In this document: positions 1-12,084 of the stretch, piece after piece
Numbering within the stretch: the first letter of the stretch is position 1
Layout of the letters: each line of letters begins with the position of its first letter
Made by a program: the position numbers and the translations under genes
NCBI GenBank assembly: GCA_007449985.2
Contig: VIIQ02000140.1
Span: 62,001-126,000, forward strand
DNA length: 64,000 bases
Reading direction: 5' to 3'
Source of the DNA: Desmodesmus armatus
Taxonomy: Eukaryota; Chlorophyta; Chlorophyceae; Sphaeropleales; Scenedesmaceae
Notes under the pieces: generated by a model
Seen by the model: the letters and a program-made list of their open reading frames with translations, nothing else
Told to the model about the DNA's origin: nothing
Databases searched by the model: none

Positions 1-203
1 GCATGCTCCAAGGTTAAGGCAACACAACACAGCGGACACAACCCACCCTGTCCTTTGGAGAATATCAACCACACCCTTCCCTGTTTCCTGCTGCAACGGC
101 AACTGGCCACAAATGCGAAGTCACTGTGTATGGTGCAGCTGGCTACTGCACTGCCACGGCAGGAGCCAGCCTGGCGCTAGGGGGCGCCGGCGGTTACTAG
201 TAC

Positions 204-1173
204 CTGTGGCAGTTGGTACTCTGGGGGCAGTTTGTCACCGTGGTCAGCCAGCGCCAGCTTGAACTGCTTGCCGGTCACTAGGCGCAGGTTGGCATCTGCC
301 GCACTGAGCTTTGAGGTCTTGTACCTGCAGGCACAGGTGTGCGCATGGGGCACAAACCTTGCAGAAATTGGAGCATTGTTGATTAGGTGTGTAGGCGGAG
401 GGCCAGACAGCTGATGGGCAACCTGCTGCCACCGTCAGCGAGTGACCTTGCTGTGCACCCCCGAAGGCACTTTTTGCGCGTGCAAGGCCTTATTTTTGTG
501 CACAGGGAAATTTTGATGCATGCTGCAGCAAGGCTCAGGCAGGGGTATACAAAGGCAGCCACATCTGTGCTTCCAACAGGCCTGTTCCTAGGAAAGCGCC
601 TTCCGGCTAGCCGACTGCCCAAACATCCGCCTAGTTTTCCAAACAAACATGCTGTGAATCTGCATAGCCATAGCCAGTCACTGACAGTGTCAGCATGAGG
701 CTCACTTGTTGACCGCTGAGGTGCCCCAGGACACCAGGGACCATGTGCTGCCGTCCACCACCTCAAACAGCAGCGCTGTCTCCGTCTTGGGCGCACCCAT
801 TTCATCATCTGGGGTGAACTGTGTAGGGACCTTGATCGCACCTGTGGCAGCAGTGAAGGCGCATGTGTACAGGCATGTGAACACGGGGAGGGGGAGGGGG
901 GGGGGTCAGCCAGCGGCAGACATGCGGCCATCGGCGATGGTGCTTGCAAGCTGTGTCTGTGCACATCCATGCTAAGGCAAGCAAGCCGCCAGCAGACAGT
1001 GCCTGCTGGTGGTTGCAACAGTAAGATGCAGTGAGTGCCAGCCGGGCTGGTACTGCACTTGGCACGTGCAGTCATGACGATCATCAAGCCTGTTGGGCAC
1101 CTGCTTCAGTGGAGAAGGCATATGAGTAGCCACTCTTTGAAGTGCCCAGATCGATGCCAATGAAGCACACCAT
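204..1173 (-). CDS. HSPA12-like Hsp70-family ATPase, 5' part only
   Basis: Three exons fit with consistent phases: 1173-1101, 841-706 and 324-204. The first encodes IGIDLGTSKSGYSYAF, which matches the phosphate-1 loop of the actin/Hsp70 ATPase fold in its HSPA12 form (Gly-Thr then Ser-Gly-Tyr-x-(Y/F)-x-F). The second holds KTETALLFE and SWGTSAVNKYK, like the HSPA12 stretch where a short beta unit precedes 'WG..A' and a Lys-rich 'K.K..L' follows. HSPA12-type proteins are ATP-binding chaperone relatives without the classic peptide-binding domain. The gene continues past the left edge after the donor at 203, so most of the ATPase domain and the C-terminus are missing here. The ATG at 1173 is the first in frame, but a further upstream exon is possible because an AG lies just before it. 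Family call is from motif likeness only. Confidence 0.6.
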
Positions 1174-2363
1174 CTGATGTTCTGCTCCACTGCTGCTGTC
1201 AAGAACCTGCCACACGAGCAGCACATGTGCATGCAGACTGTGTTGCACAGGTGGTGGGCGGGGCCTTGTTTGGGCTGCTGGCTGGCACGTGTCCTGCTAA
1301 TGATAAAGGTACACATCCAACTGCTACGTAGCGCTGCCTGGCAGTGGAAGCTGAGGGGTATCGTGGGGCCCCAAGACTTTGGGTCAAAGCAGCGCTGGGG
1401 GCGAAAAGCAGCCAGTTGCACACAAGCCCGCTGCAGCTCACTTCCTATGCCTGAGAGCCTTGTGGAAAGGGGGTAGGGAAGGACAGCGTTCAACAGCGAT
1501 CTCCGCAACCACAGCTCAACTTGCCTTGCTTTCACCACTGCTGCTCTGTTCTGTCGGGCGTTGATATGTTTTTCGCGATGGTTTGAGATCGGGCAACAGC
1601 GTCGACAATATCAATGATCTTGGGCGTCAAAGGGATCGCCATGATGATTTGTGGACAGTCCGACATTCCGGAGCATGTCGCGGAGAAGGTCGACGTGATG
1701 CCGCAGAATGTCGCGAGAAGGTCGACGTGATGCCGGAGGGCAGATCCCCCGCCAGCTTTGCGAGGATGCGAACAGATGTTGGATGTTGAGAGGATGTATG
1801 TGATGATAGTGCAAAGGGCCGGCTCACCTTCCGCAGTTGCGGACATGCGGGTGGTGCACCAGTGCATGTTGACCCTTGGACAGGGTCGTTGCAAGCCCTA
1901 CCCTATTGACTGTTGATCTGCTTGATCGCAGCCCTGTGATGAGCAAGGTGTTGCAATGTCGGATGAAAGTTTGAAGCATCAACGAGCACTCATACCAATG
2001 TTACACGCTGCTGCACATGGCATGGCACCCCGGCCTGCCTTCAGGCTTCACCCCCTCCATAATCAACTGGCCTCAAATAATGGGCAGTTCTGACACCATT
2101 GCTTGCCCTGATTACAATTGCCCTGATTACAGGGCGGGTGAATGCATTCACAAAGTTTTCTTTATTTTCAGCCAAGAGTCTCAACCACGCACCTCACAGC
2201 TGCTACACCCTCACATCCCAACAACACAGCGACTGCCCTGCAGCACTGCTGATCGGTATTTTGCATAACTGCACCCATGCCCAGCGGCTGACAGATGCAG
2301 CAACAACCACTTTCTCAATTCAGCCTCAACCTGCTGCAAACCACAGCACCTCTCACCCCCCCC
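1174..2363. other. Intergenic stretch, no supported gene
   Basis: Upstream side of the HSPA12-like gene and downstream side of the Cys-rich gene. It contains a two-copy tandem repeat of about 32 bp at 1673-1735 (core gtcgcg-agaaggtcgacgtgatgccg). Open frames here are short and of unlike composition, and I do not support any as a gene. Confidence 0.5.
2112..2131 (-). terminator. Possible UGUAA poly(A) signals
   Basis: Two minus-strand TGTAA motifs (plus-strand ttaca at 2112-2116 and 2127-2131) lie about 235-250 nt beyond the stop of the Cys-rich minus-strand gene. UGUAA is the usual poly(A) signal of chlorophycean algae. The motif alone is weak evidence, but position and strand fit. Confidence 0.35.
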
Positions 2364-3532
2364 TCAGTCAAGCCATGCCGTCACCATCTTCACAAAGCCA
2401 GCATCATCCTCAGTCACCTGCACTTTTGGCCCCGAGCCCCCAGCACCATTCAAGCCCCCTGCACCAGGGGTACTTCCACCCAATGTCCTCGTCCCAACAG
2501 ACACCCCACCCCCACCAGCTGCAACTGGCTGCCTCCCCCCTGCTGCTGAGCTGCCGCGGCCAGGCACCGCACCCCCCAGGCTTCCTCCTGCTGCAGCAGC
2601 ACGCTGTTGAGGCAGGGGGGCTGCAAGCCAGCCAGCTAATGGTGCAGTGGGCTGCAACAGGCCCCCACCACCACTGCCGCTGAGGAGGGTGTTGTCACAT
2701 GAGCGTGAATGCAAGGGCATGGCCGGTTGTGCTGGGGTGTGCTGTGCTGGAATTGGCGCATTGAGGCCTGGCCATGACATAGCGGGGCTTTGCCCCTGCA
2801 GCAAGACAGGGACAGACACCGTGCGCATTGTGTTGACAGATTGCATGTACAGACACCCATGGCATTGAGGAAAATGTAGTTGTTATCCCACTCGGCCGCT
2901 CGCAACGAGTGTATGCATACTCCACATGTGTCACAGACAGTAAGCTCCTGCAAGTTCCATACAAACCACTGATCATGCACTCCTGTACCCGGCCGGCACT
3001 GCGATATCCGATAACAAAACACAAACAGTGACAGTGCAGCCGTCCTGCAGCACATTTGCCTCCAAACATAACTCCACAGCAGTGAGCCGAGCCCACCGTG
3101 CTGGCCCTTACCGAAGGTGCTGCGTCCTGCTCCCATGGTTGCTGCTGCTGCCTGAGCTGCTGCTGAGGCAGTGGGTCAGTGGGGTACCTGCTACTGCTGG
3201 CATCGTTGCTGTTGCTGACGTGCACAGTTGCAGCTGCTGCTAGCGGTTGGACCTGCGCAAACAAGGTTGCGCATGCAGCACATCCTGCACATCCTCCCCG
3301 GATCCTGCATAGTCTGCTGAACTCTGCTTGCAGCACAGCTGCAGGCCTGCACATGTGCACTGTAGGCACTGCGCCTGGCAGTGTGTTGTTGCTGCAGTCG
3401 GGGCACAACAAACAGCCAGGGGCTGTGCTGCTGCTCAGTATCAGGTGCTTGCTCCATGCTGACTGTGGGGCCACAAAGGCCCTGCTGCACTTCTGGCAGA
3501 TGCAGCAGCGGCACAGCTCGCAGGCATAGGTG
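2364..3532 (-). CDS. Putative Cys-rich zinc-binding protein (C-terminal two exons)
   Basis: Two exons join in phase: about 3532-3112 (donor gtaagg) and 2795-2364 (acceptor ctgcag). The first exon is unusually rich in paired cysteines: CELCRCCICQKC near its start, then CLLCPDC, then a cluster of four Cys ending CAGCAACATLF. This spacing suggests one or more zinc-binding modules, but I cannot place it in a named family. A Gln-rich stretch follows. The second exon encodes Gly/Ala/Ser/Pro-rich low complexity and ends VTEDDAGFVKMVTAWLD before the stop. A short upstream frame at 3773-3711 (MPDRVCKLCSQAHG) has the same Cys style and may be the first exon, but its phase (0) does not fit the entry phase (2) of the next exon, so the 5' end is unresolved. 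Function unknown. Confidence 0.42.
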
Positions 3533-4136
3533 CTAGATGCTGGGTCTAGGACTGTGATGTGCTCGTGTACACCCTATGCACGAGGCACAAACACCACAGC
3601 AGCAGCAGTGGAGAGGAGGGGGTGAGGGGAGAAAAGGGGTGGGGGTTGGAGGGCAAGGGCATGCTGTGGACTGGTTGGATGTGTTGGTGACTTCCATAGT
3701 GTGTGATTACCTTGGCATATGCCTTCACGACACCATGGGCTTGACTGCACAGTTTGCACACCCTGTCAGGCATGTTCACTGCAGAAGGTCTGGTTCTGTG
3801 ACGTGTTGAAGTGGTGGAGTTCAAAAATACAACAGCAATCAATCCTCTTTTACGAACGCAGATGAACACATCAATCAGACGAATCAAGAACACACGCCCA
3901 TCGACGTGATGTGTCAGGTCAATGTTTGTATGAAGGCCCAGAGAAGGTTGAGGCTGCAGCTCCAGATATCATATCCTCGTCAGAGTTCTGGATTGTCTTT
4001 GAACCTTTTTCTTGCTCCGATCGCTGCATCGGCCGGATCGCCCCAAACATCTCAGAAGGCCAGCCTGGTTGACAGAAACAGGTGTCACCTCGCCAAAGCA
4101 GTGAAATCCTGTTTGCATGGAAATAAATTAGGCAGG
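3533..4136. other. Divergent intergenic region or 5' end of Cys-rich gene
   Basis: Lies between the minus-strand Cys-rich gene and the plus-strand membrane glycoprotein. It holds the possible first coding exon of the former at 3773-3711 on the minus strand. No other coding signal was seen. The two genes would be divergently transcribed from here. Confidence 0.4.
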
Positions 4137-7100
4137 ATGCCGTGTTCCAGGGGCGTTCTGCTCCTGATCGTGCTTTTGTCAGCATCTGCAGTCAGTGGGC
4201 AAGACAGCAAGCCTGGCATTAGCAGCCTCTCCGAAGGTGTGTCTGTGCTACAGATCGTCATAGTCTTGCTGTATCCGCTTACTTTGCCGCAGCACTGGCC
4301 CTGAATGTGGCTTTCTGCAAGAGTCACTTCAGGTGTCAAGAACACTCCCACCCCAAGGTCACCCGCTACTGTCCCATACCTCTTACTTCCATACCGCTCT
4401 CACACCACTGTACACCCCTCCAAACCACACCCTTTTTACTTTGCGCTCCTGTTTCGCAGCTGAGAGAGCTGCACGCCTTGCCAGGCGCCAGCAGCAGCTG
4501 GGGACTACTCCTCCAGGAGTGGCTCCACCACCTGCTGATCCAGCAGCAGCAGCAGCAGCAGCAGCACAGCCTGCAGCTCCTGCCGCAGCACCAGCACCAG
4601 CTGCAGCAGCAGGTCTGGGAGTAGAGGCACCCCCACCCGTCCAGCCAGACCCACCAACAGCAGCGCCTGGACCTGACCTAGTAGCAGCAGCAGTAGCAGC
4701 CGACCCAGCAGCAGCACAAGCAGCAAACGCGGTAGCAGCTGGTATATCCCCATCTCCCTCACCCCGCCCACGCAGGCGCCGCAGGTCCCCCTCGCCCTCC
4801 CCAGCCCCAGCATCACCCTCCCCAGCACCGGCAGACCCCGCTGCTGCTGCTGCTGTTCCTGGTGTAGCAGCAGGCGCAGCAGCAGGTGCAGCAGCAGCAG
4901 CAGCAGCAGCAGCTCCAGCTGACAATGCCACAGCTGCATCAAACAGCACTGATGCAGCAGCAGCAGCAGCCACGCCAGGGCCACTGCCTGTTGATGCAAA
5001 TGTAACAGACACAAATGTGACAGAGGCAGGGCCAGCAGGAGCTAACCGAACTGCTGGCAATGACACTGACGTTGGTAGTGGCGTTGCATCAGCGAATGGG
5101 ACCAAGGGTGACCAAGCAGCAGATGGTGCCAGAAGTACAGGTGAGCCTTGGGTGTGGAAGGCTGTACTGTTGCTGCACCAGATGGGACCTTTTTTCTTGA
5201 AGGTTCCAGGGGGGGCGCACCCCCCACTGGATCTACAGACCTGACAGTAGAGGGGTGCAGTGAACACAGACAGCAGCTGTGTCGGATGTGTATGGCAGCA
5301 TCATGCCAGCACAGCATAGCATAACTGCATGACCCTGTCGCGTATATCAGATTTGCAGCAGGCTTCTTGGCTAGGCCTAACTGCTCCTTGTTACTGCATG
5401 TCTGCTGTTGGTTGCAGTCAACATCTCACCCGCTCCTGGGTTTACAACAGCACGGCCCAAGCCCACCACCAATACTGGTAGGCACAGCACACACAGCACG
5501 CACAGCACGCACAGCGGGGCATGACACAGCACGCCACAGCACAGATGCCTGAAGCTGGCAGCAGCAGCCTGCCGGCGGCAAGGCTTGGTCAGCACGTGCA
5601 CAAATGGGCCCGCATCAACACAGAGCCAATCCACACTCACAGCAGCAGCAGCAGCAGCTTGACGAGGCAAAAGAAAGGGCCGGCACACACAACGACGTAA
5701 CCATTATCAGCAACAAAACACAGCACATGGCCCCACTGTTGCTGCTTGTTGCTATCAATTGGATTAGACGCTAGGTGGGCCTGTCAGTTCACTTGTTCTG
5801 TGGGACCTCATCTTTCTCTTTCATTTCATACTATGTGCAATGAAAGAGGAAGATGAGGTCCCACAGAACAAGATGCAGGATTGAAAGTATCAATCCTGCA
5901 TCCTGCTGCCGTTTCTCAATATCAATCCTCCATCACATCGTGCTGTCCACATCGCTGCACAGGTGCCATCATAGGAGCCATCCTTGGAGTCCTGGCGGGT
6001 CTCACGCTGCTCGTCGGCATAGCAGCCTGCATCGTCTGCTGCCGCCGCCGCCGCCTCAAGTCCGAAAAACCCTCCCCCGCAAAGCCCTTTGGCACCGGCA
6101 AATCCAACCCCCAGCACCAGCACAACAAGCCGAGCTGGATCTCAAAGCTCCCAGGGTTAGGTCCTAAGGACCCTAACGGGAGTAACCCAGCGGTGTACGG
6201 ACCCAGGGGAGGCGGCCTTCCCCCGCCCCGGGGACCATACACGGGGAACGTACCCCCTGGCCCTGGGCCGCATGCAGGGATGGGGCCGCCACCTTACAAC
6301 AGACACCCTGCAGGGTCCTTCAATGGCTATCCCCCAGTGTCAATGGGCCACCCTACAGGTGGCAGCTTGAACGGCAGCATGAATGGCAGGCCGCCTATCC
6401 CTCCTGCTGCATATGGCGCACCAGCAGCTGCTGGTGCGGCCCTGGGGGCTGTAGCCATGGCTGGGTCACGGGGTGGGGGTGACGTCATGGGGCGTGGGGA
6501 CAGCATCTCACGCAGTGACGTCATGGGGCGTGGTGACAGTTTGATGATGGGGCGGGGCGACGGGGTGATGCCGCGGGGAGGAGGGGAGCTGGGCATGGGG
6601 CCGGCGGGCCAGTTGCATGGGTATGGCAGCAGGAACGGGCGGGATGAGGCTTTGCAGGATGGGCTGAAGGATCTGAAGTTCATCGTGTCAAGCAGGCTGC
6701 TGCCTGCTGTGGATAACGCGTCACTGGCAGTAGGTGCGTACGGTACGGTACGGACCCAAGCAAAACAGTTTCTGGCAGGCATGATGTAGGGATGGGTGCA
6801 GGGGCAGCATCATCAGGAGTGATGTTGTCGTACTGTTGTCGTGCTGAAGTGCTGGTGGTGTCGGTGGTGCAGCAGCTGTTCTGCAGGATGCGCAGTTTGC
6901 TTTCCTGTGCCGCCTGATGCAGCACAGCCCGGGCAGCACACCCTGTGCTGCACCACGTACTCGTCGAGTGACGCCCCGTCTTGAGCACTTGATACAGCCA
7001 AAGCATCTCCAGCTTGAGCTTCACTAGCTGGCAACCAATACTCCCGTCGCTCTTCCTCACCCTTTTGTGCTATGATGTGCATCTCACCAGCATCACCCCT

Positions 7101-8797
7101 GCTCTCTTGCTGTCCTGTTCCCGTGCAGACCCCATTGCTGCGTGGATAGATGCCGGTATGGCTGAGGTGCGACCCGACATCAGCAACGCTGCATACGGGG
7201 CCTCCCACACATTTGTCGAAGACTGGCGCACCCACCGCGTGTGGGACTACCTGAACGGCAGTCACTGGAAGTTCATCCCCACAGATGAGCGGCTGTTGGA
7301 TGTGCAGGTGGGTAGGGAGGGACCCGAAGGGAACCGAAGGGAGGGGGGTGGGTTGGTTCGGGTGTGGGTTTGGAGTGAGAGCGTGGGTTGAATGGTTGGT
7401 GGTCTATGACATCTGCGTCCATTGTTGCAAGGCTGGCTGTTTCAGTCACAGGGGTTCATATGTTATGAAAAGCTGCTTCCAAGGGTTTTAGTGTGCGCCA
7501 TGCTCAGCAATGGCAGCCTTAGGGCGGAGTCAGTCCAACCACAGGATCAGCAAGTCAACCGCACCATGCGCCAACATGTGACGCGTCCTCGAAGGATTCA
7601 ACCCTATATGCAACTGTGTTTGAACTCCCGATGTCGCGGTATGGAGGCTAAGGGCTCTCTCAACGTTTAATGTTGCTGTTGTTGGCGTCATGGATGCTGC
7701 TGCGTGTACAGGTGAACCCCAACATGCCCCAGCAGGATTTTGCGCGCCAAATGCTGCACGAAATCAATCGCAACCCGCGCTTCCCGCCACTCGCCGCCGC
7801 TGTCGACGATGCCGTGGAAGGCCTGCTAGAAGATGCGGTCGATGTGGCCCGCCGCATGGGCGTCCTGTCGCAGCTAGGGGACAGCAGCGGCCATCGATTC
7901 CGCGATCAGGGCTCCAGCTTCCCGCCAGCAGCACAAGCAGCCGTGACCTACTACCGGCCCGTGCTGACGCAGATGTTTGAAGCTGCGCTGCGGTTGCACC
8001 TGCTGGTGCAAAGCATGAACAATACGGCCTACATCTTTGTGCCTGGTGAGTTGCTCAATCAAAAGGGTGGGAGTGCTGCAGCCTGCGCAGATGCCACTCT
8101 GTCAAACACTGCAACCTATCAACAGTCAGAAGTATGATTGTTGATCGTTGCTCAATTGTACTTTGCAACTACTGGGGACTGCATGAAGGATGGTTGCACC
8201 ATGGCGCTTGACTGTGTTGTGTCGTAAGACGCAACGCTGGGGGTTCGGGTACAACTCGGGTACAGGGTCACAGTGCTGTGGTACTGCGCTGGGGTCCAGC
8301 TGAAGTTTGACCCACTGCTGCTGCTGCTGCCGCCGTGACACTCTGCACTTGTGCATGATGCCGATGCTTCAATGTGCAGGTGCGCCCCCGGCTGTGAGCC
8401 TGGCCATCCCTGAGCGTGGTCTCATGCGCAAGGACAGGCTGGGTGGGGCGGTGGCTGAGCTGCACTACCTGTGTGAACGACCAGGTGAGCCTCACACACA
8501 CACACTTTGACCCACAGGTCATTCAATGCAGTTTGTGACATGTGACAGACCTGCGATTATACAGTGCTGACACAAACAAGGGTGTCAGTTTCGCTCCTTC
8601 ACCGAGTGTAGCGAGGCTGTGAATGACCTGACCAAGGGTTGAGGTGCAGTTTTGTGCTCTGTCATGCCTGTTTTGTGCTCTGTCGTGCTGCAGGTGTGTT
8701 CAGTGAAGACCCGCGTGCCACCAGTGGTGTTGAGGTGTGGGTGCCAGCACAGGCGGTCCGTGTGGGTCTGCGGCCCAGCAGCAGCATGCTGCGATGA
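4137..8797 (+). CDS. Single-pass membrane glycoprotein, seven exons
   Basis: Exons 4137-4236, 4460-5140, 5963-6733, 7129-7307, 7712-8045, 8380-8484 and 8694-8797 join with matching phases throughout, giving roughly 750 residues. The start is a clear signal peptide (MPCSRGVLLLIVLLSASAVS, cleavage near GQD). The ectodomain (about residues 30-260) is Pro/Ala rich with an Arg/Ser/Pro block and at least seven N-glycosylation sequons (NAT, NST, NVT twice, NRT, NDT, NGT), as in algal cell-wall or cell-surface glycoproteins. Exon 3 opens with a Gly/Ile/Leu transmembrane helix followed by CCRRRR, then a Gly/Pro-rich tail with GRGDS twice and GRGDG once. The last four exons encode a normal-complexity region (YLNGSHWKFIPTDERL, LVQSMNNTAYIFVPG) that I cannot assign. 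If the intron after 6733 is kept, translation stops at 6789 with a shorter tail. Function unknown; surface receptor or adhesion protein is a guess. Confidence 0.62.
5792..5872. repeat. Long intronic foldback (34-bp arms)
   Basis: Arms 5792-5825 and 5839-5872 are reverse complements over 34 bases with one T:G mismatch and a 13-nt loop. It lies in intron 2 of the membrane glycoprotein gene. Such a stem could be a miRNA-type precursor or a small foldback element; the sequence alone does not decide. Confidence 0.8.
5872..5902. repeat. Second intronic hairpin directly abutting the first
   Basis: A perfect 13-bp inverted repeat (gatgcaggattga / tcaatcctgcatc) with a 5-nt loop starts on the last base of the 34-bp foldback. 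Two strong stems back to back suggest one folded unit. Confidence 0.8.
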
Positions 8798-10674
8798 GCA
8801 CAACAGCACGTGTGTTGTGTGCACAGCATGTGTGGTGTACACACCAAACGGAAAGCACACCAATTGCAGCTGCAGCAGGGACAGCAGCTGAAACCATTGG
8901 AGTGAGCTCAGCAGCAAGCAGCAGTACGAAGCATTTGGCTGCTGTTACTGCCACGGTGGCCGCTGCTTTTCCTTTGGCTGGACTTGATGGGGGCGGTGGC
9001 GGCGCGGTGGGGGCTGGGTGCGAGGCAGTCACGCTGCTGCTGGCAGTGCAGAGACTGTGAAGAACTGTCAGGAGGGGGGGGGTGAAAGACTGTTGATTCT
9101 TCCACACAGTGGGATTGATTGCATGTGGGGGGACCAGTTCCCCCTGCTGTGCTTGGACCTGTGGGTTCACTAGCAATATGTGGTGCCCTTTCAGGCCTGA
9201 ACCCTGGGGGAGTCCTGGAGTGTATCAGGACAGCACTGCAGTGCTGTGGTGTGTGTTGTCGTGCTGTCTGTGCTGTGTATGGTAGTGCCAGTGACAGCTC
9301 GAGCTTACCATGCCTTGCATGTTCTCTTCCTCCTCCTGCTCCTCCTCCTCCTTTTGTCCTGCACCTGACCGCCTTGTGCATGAGAGGGGGCAGGGGCTGG
9401 CGACTTCTGGAGCCTTTGCAGACAGCTGGGGTGTGGGCTACAGCTGTAGCAGGGATGGGTGATTCAGCAAAGGGATCAACTGAATCAGCTCAGGTGCCTA
9501 CTGCTGTTGTGCACTGAGTGACCGGCTCCCCAGCAATCACACAGTGATAACACACTGCACGGAGTGTGGGAGAGGGTATGGGAGCAGGGTTGTGGTGTGT
9601 GGGAGCATACTTCACTGAGCAGATCTTGGCAGTGGGGGTGGCTGGCATGTTCTGCCGATGAATGGTTGCCTGCGCAACACTGCTGTATCATGGGTGGCCG
9701 ATCAATCCTGCACGTGACAGGTACCTCCTGTCTGATATCAGCTGTTATGTACTGCCACTTTTGTCATTACTGCATGTGTGCCTTGGAACTGGGGCCAGCA
9801 GAGTGGGCGAGCAGCACTGCGCTGGCATTGTTCGATTTAGGACTGTCAGCGTTCATTTGCTGGCTTGCTGTCCTGTGACGCTTTGGAAGGGAAGATAAGC
9901 AGACTGACTGCCTTCCCGTTACATACTGGTTAGCTGGTTGGACCGGTTGTGTGCCACCATATGTGTTGGCTGGTGGGGGTTCAGCTGACCCATTTACCAT
10001 ACCAGACACAGTGATATGGTGGTTTACATCAAGGCACTGTGGAATGAAATGTTTACGTTTTATGCAGGCCTGGCTTTGTTTCTTTGATGATTATCAAATG
10101 GGGAGTTTAGCCCACTGAGTTGGCTGTGATCCTGGCTGCCGCACCAAGGGAGCAGCTGTGAAGTGGGCTGTTGTGAGATGCAGTTAAAACAGTGACTCCT
10201 TGACATACACAATGTAAAAATGGTTCGATGCCGACTGTTCCCAATGACCGTTGAGAACATGCACAGTTGTGTGACGCCAAAGCCAAATGTTGTTCGCATC
10301 GTTGCGTCCGGCCCCTGAGTTGCTCAAGTGGTTGATATATTGATGTGCTCTGTCGTAACTCATACCTGATTGCCATGGAAGTTCCTATTCTACAGTGACA
10401 GCAACTCCCGCGCGGCAAAGCCGCAGCATCTTACTGAAACCAAAGGAGCTCCTTTTGACTCTTACCAGACGCACGTCACGCCAAATCATCACGAAAAATT
10501 GCCTCTGTAGCGTTCATTGGCTTCTGCTTGGCGTTTCCGGCTGGACTTAGATCCGGGCCGGCCAGCCAGCACCGTTCGTCCTCTCAGTCGATGAATACGT
10601 CTTACTAATGCATTTCTCGGCATTTTCATGTCAGGTGCGCCAGCCTCGCACAGCTGAACAACGAAGCAGCAGCC
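8798..10674. other. Intergenic stretch, nothing recognised
   Basis: Contains the 3' flank of the membrane glycoprotein gene and the 5' flank of the M43-like gene. Open frames are short, overlap on both strands and show no known motif. A plus-strand TGTAA near 10213 is too far to assign. Confidence 0.45.
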
Positions 10675-12010
10675 ATGGTCTCCCATGTGCACCCCAGCAC
10701 ATGTTGGAAAGGCAGCCTGCTGACCTCTCCACACTCCTTACTTGCAGGACTCGCCGTTCTGAAGCCAGGACAGCGATGGAAGGCAGTAGTGCTGGTGCTG
10801 GTTGTTGTGGTCACCATACTTGCTGGGGGAGCGCTGGTCGGCTATGCATCAGGCAGGAACAGGGCCTCTCCTGCTGCAGCCAGCGACAGCCAACAGCAGC
10901 AGCAGCAGCTAAGTGCAGTACAGCTACCATTTCCAGACAGTGCTGCTGCACGTCAGCTACTCGCTGACCCGGCCACGCCAGGTGCGGCAACCACAAACAG
11001 CCTGCAAGTGCAACAAGCTGACTCCAACTGAGTCGTGAAGTGATGATTGGCAGCACCCTCAGACTCACTTCCATATCTGGTAGCAAACCGACTGCTTGAG
11101 ACTGCATTCAACTGGAAACAGTTGCTGTGACTAGCTGTACGTGATTGCTTTCAAGTCCTCCTGCTTTTGGCAGCTTACAGAGCAGCAAAGCGGCTCTGCA
11201 GGTGGTACGACCCACAGGCCTCACAGCAGGTCTGTCGTGCATCCGCGGCTACACCTTTGTTACAGCAGGGTACACCACCCTGCACCCTGTATCCTCAGGG
11301 GGGTGCACCTTGCATAAATCCTGGCGTGCTGTGCTGTGCTGTGTTTTGCGCACAGGCTGGCTGCATGACGTGTACCTGCACCAGCAAGACAGCACACTCA
11401 TCACAGCAGACCACACAGCAGCACTGCTGCTGCAGTTGCAGCGAGCCCTACAGGCCCTACCAACAGCAGCAGCAGGCAGCGGCAGCACCCCTGGTGCAGT
11501 TCCCTCTCCATCCTCCTCCTCCCCGCCTACTACTGTCTCTGTAGCCAGTGCCCAACCCTCCTCAGCATATGATCAGCACCTTCAGCTCTTATCACTCTAT
11601 CAGTCTGGTCACACATCGGTCAACCCCAACAGCAGTAGCAGTAGCAGCAGCAGCAACGTATCCCTGCAGCCCTTTATCACAGCAGCAGGAGATGTGCTGA
11701 GCTACCTGCGATACCAGCAAAGCAGCGCGCTGCTGCCGCTGTTGCGGGACTACAGCCGCAGCGGTTTAAGGGGCTTGTCAGGGGTTGGCTCCAGCAGTAA
11801 CGTGGCTGCTGATGTTCTGCGGCAGGAGGTGCAGCAGCTGCTGCAGCCAGGGTTGTTGCAGCAGTGGTATGCTGACATGGCTGGTGCAAGGCTAGGGCCC
11901 TCAGGGGGTCTGGACAGTCAGCATGGTCCACCTGACGTGGTGAGTCACTGACTTGTCATGCCGCCACTGCACCCGGTGCTTACAATCAGCGTGTTGACCT
12001 AGAGTGATAC

Positions 12011-12084
<74 letters not shown>

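Noticed and set aside
1532..1894. 120-codon minus-strand frame near the left end
   Set aside because: Part of it is a 32-bp tandem repeat read in frame, with no family likeness and no splice support.
4383..5267. 294-codon minus-strand frame opposite the glycoprotein ectodomain
   Set aside because: Ala/Gly shadow of the Pro/Ala-rich plus-strand exon, which has a signal peptide, sequons and matching splice phases.
6480..6590. RGD motifs as integrin ligands
   Set aside because: They lie after the transmembrane helix and basic stop-transfer of a protein with a cleavable signal peptide, so they should face the cytoplasm.
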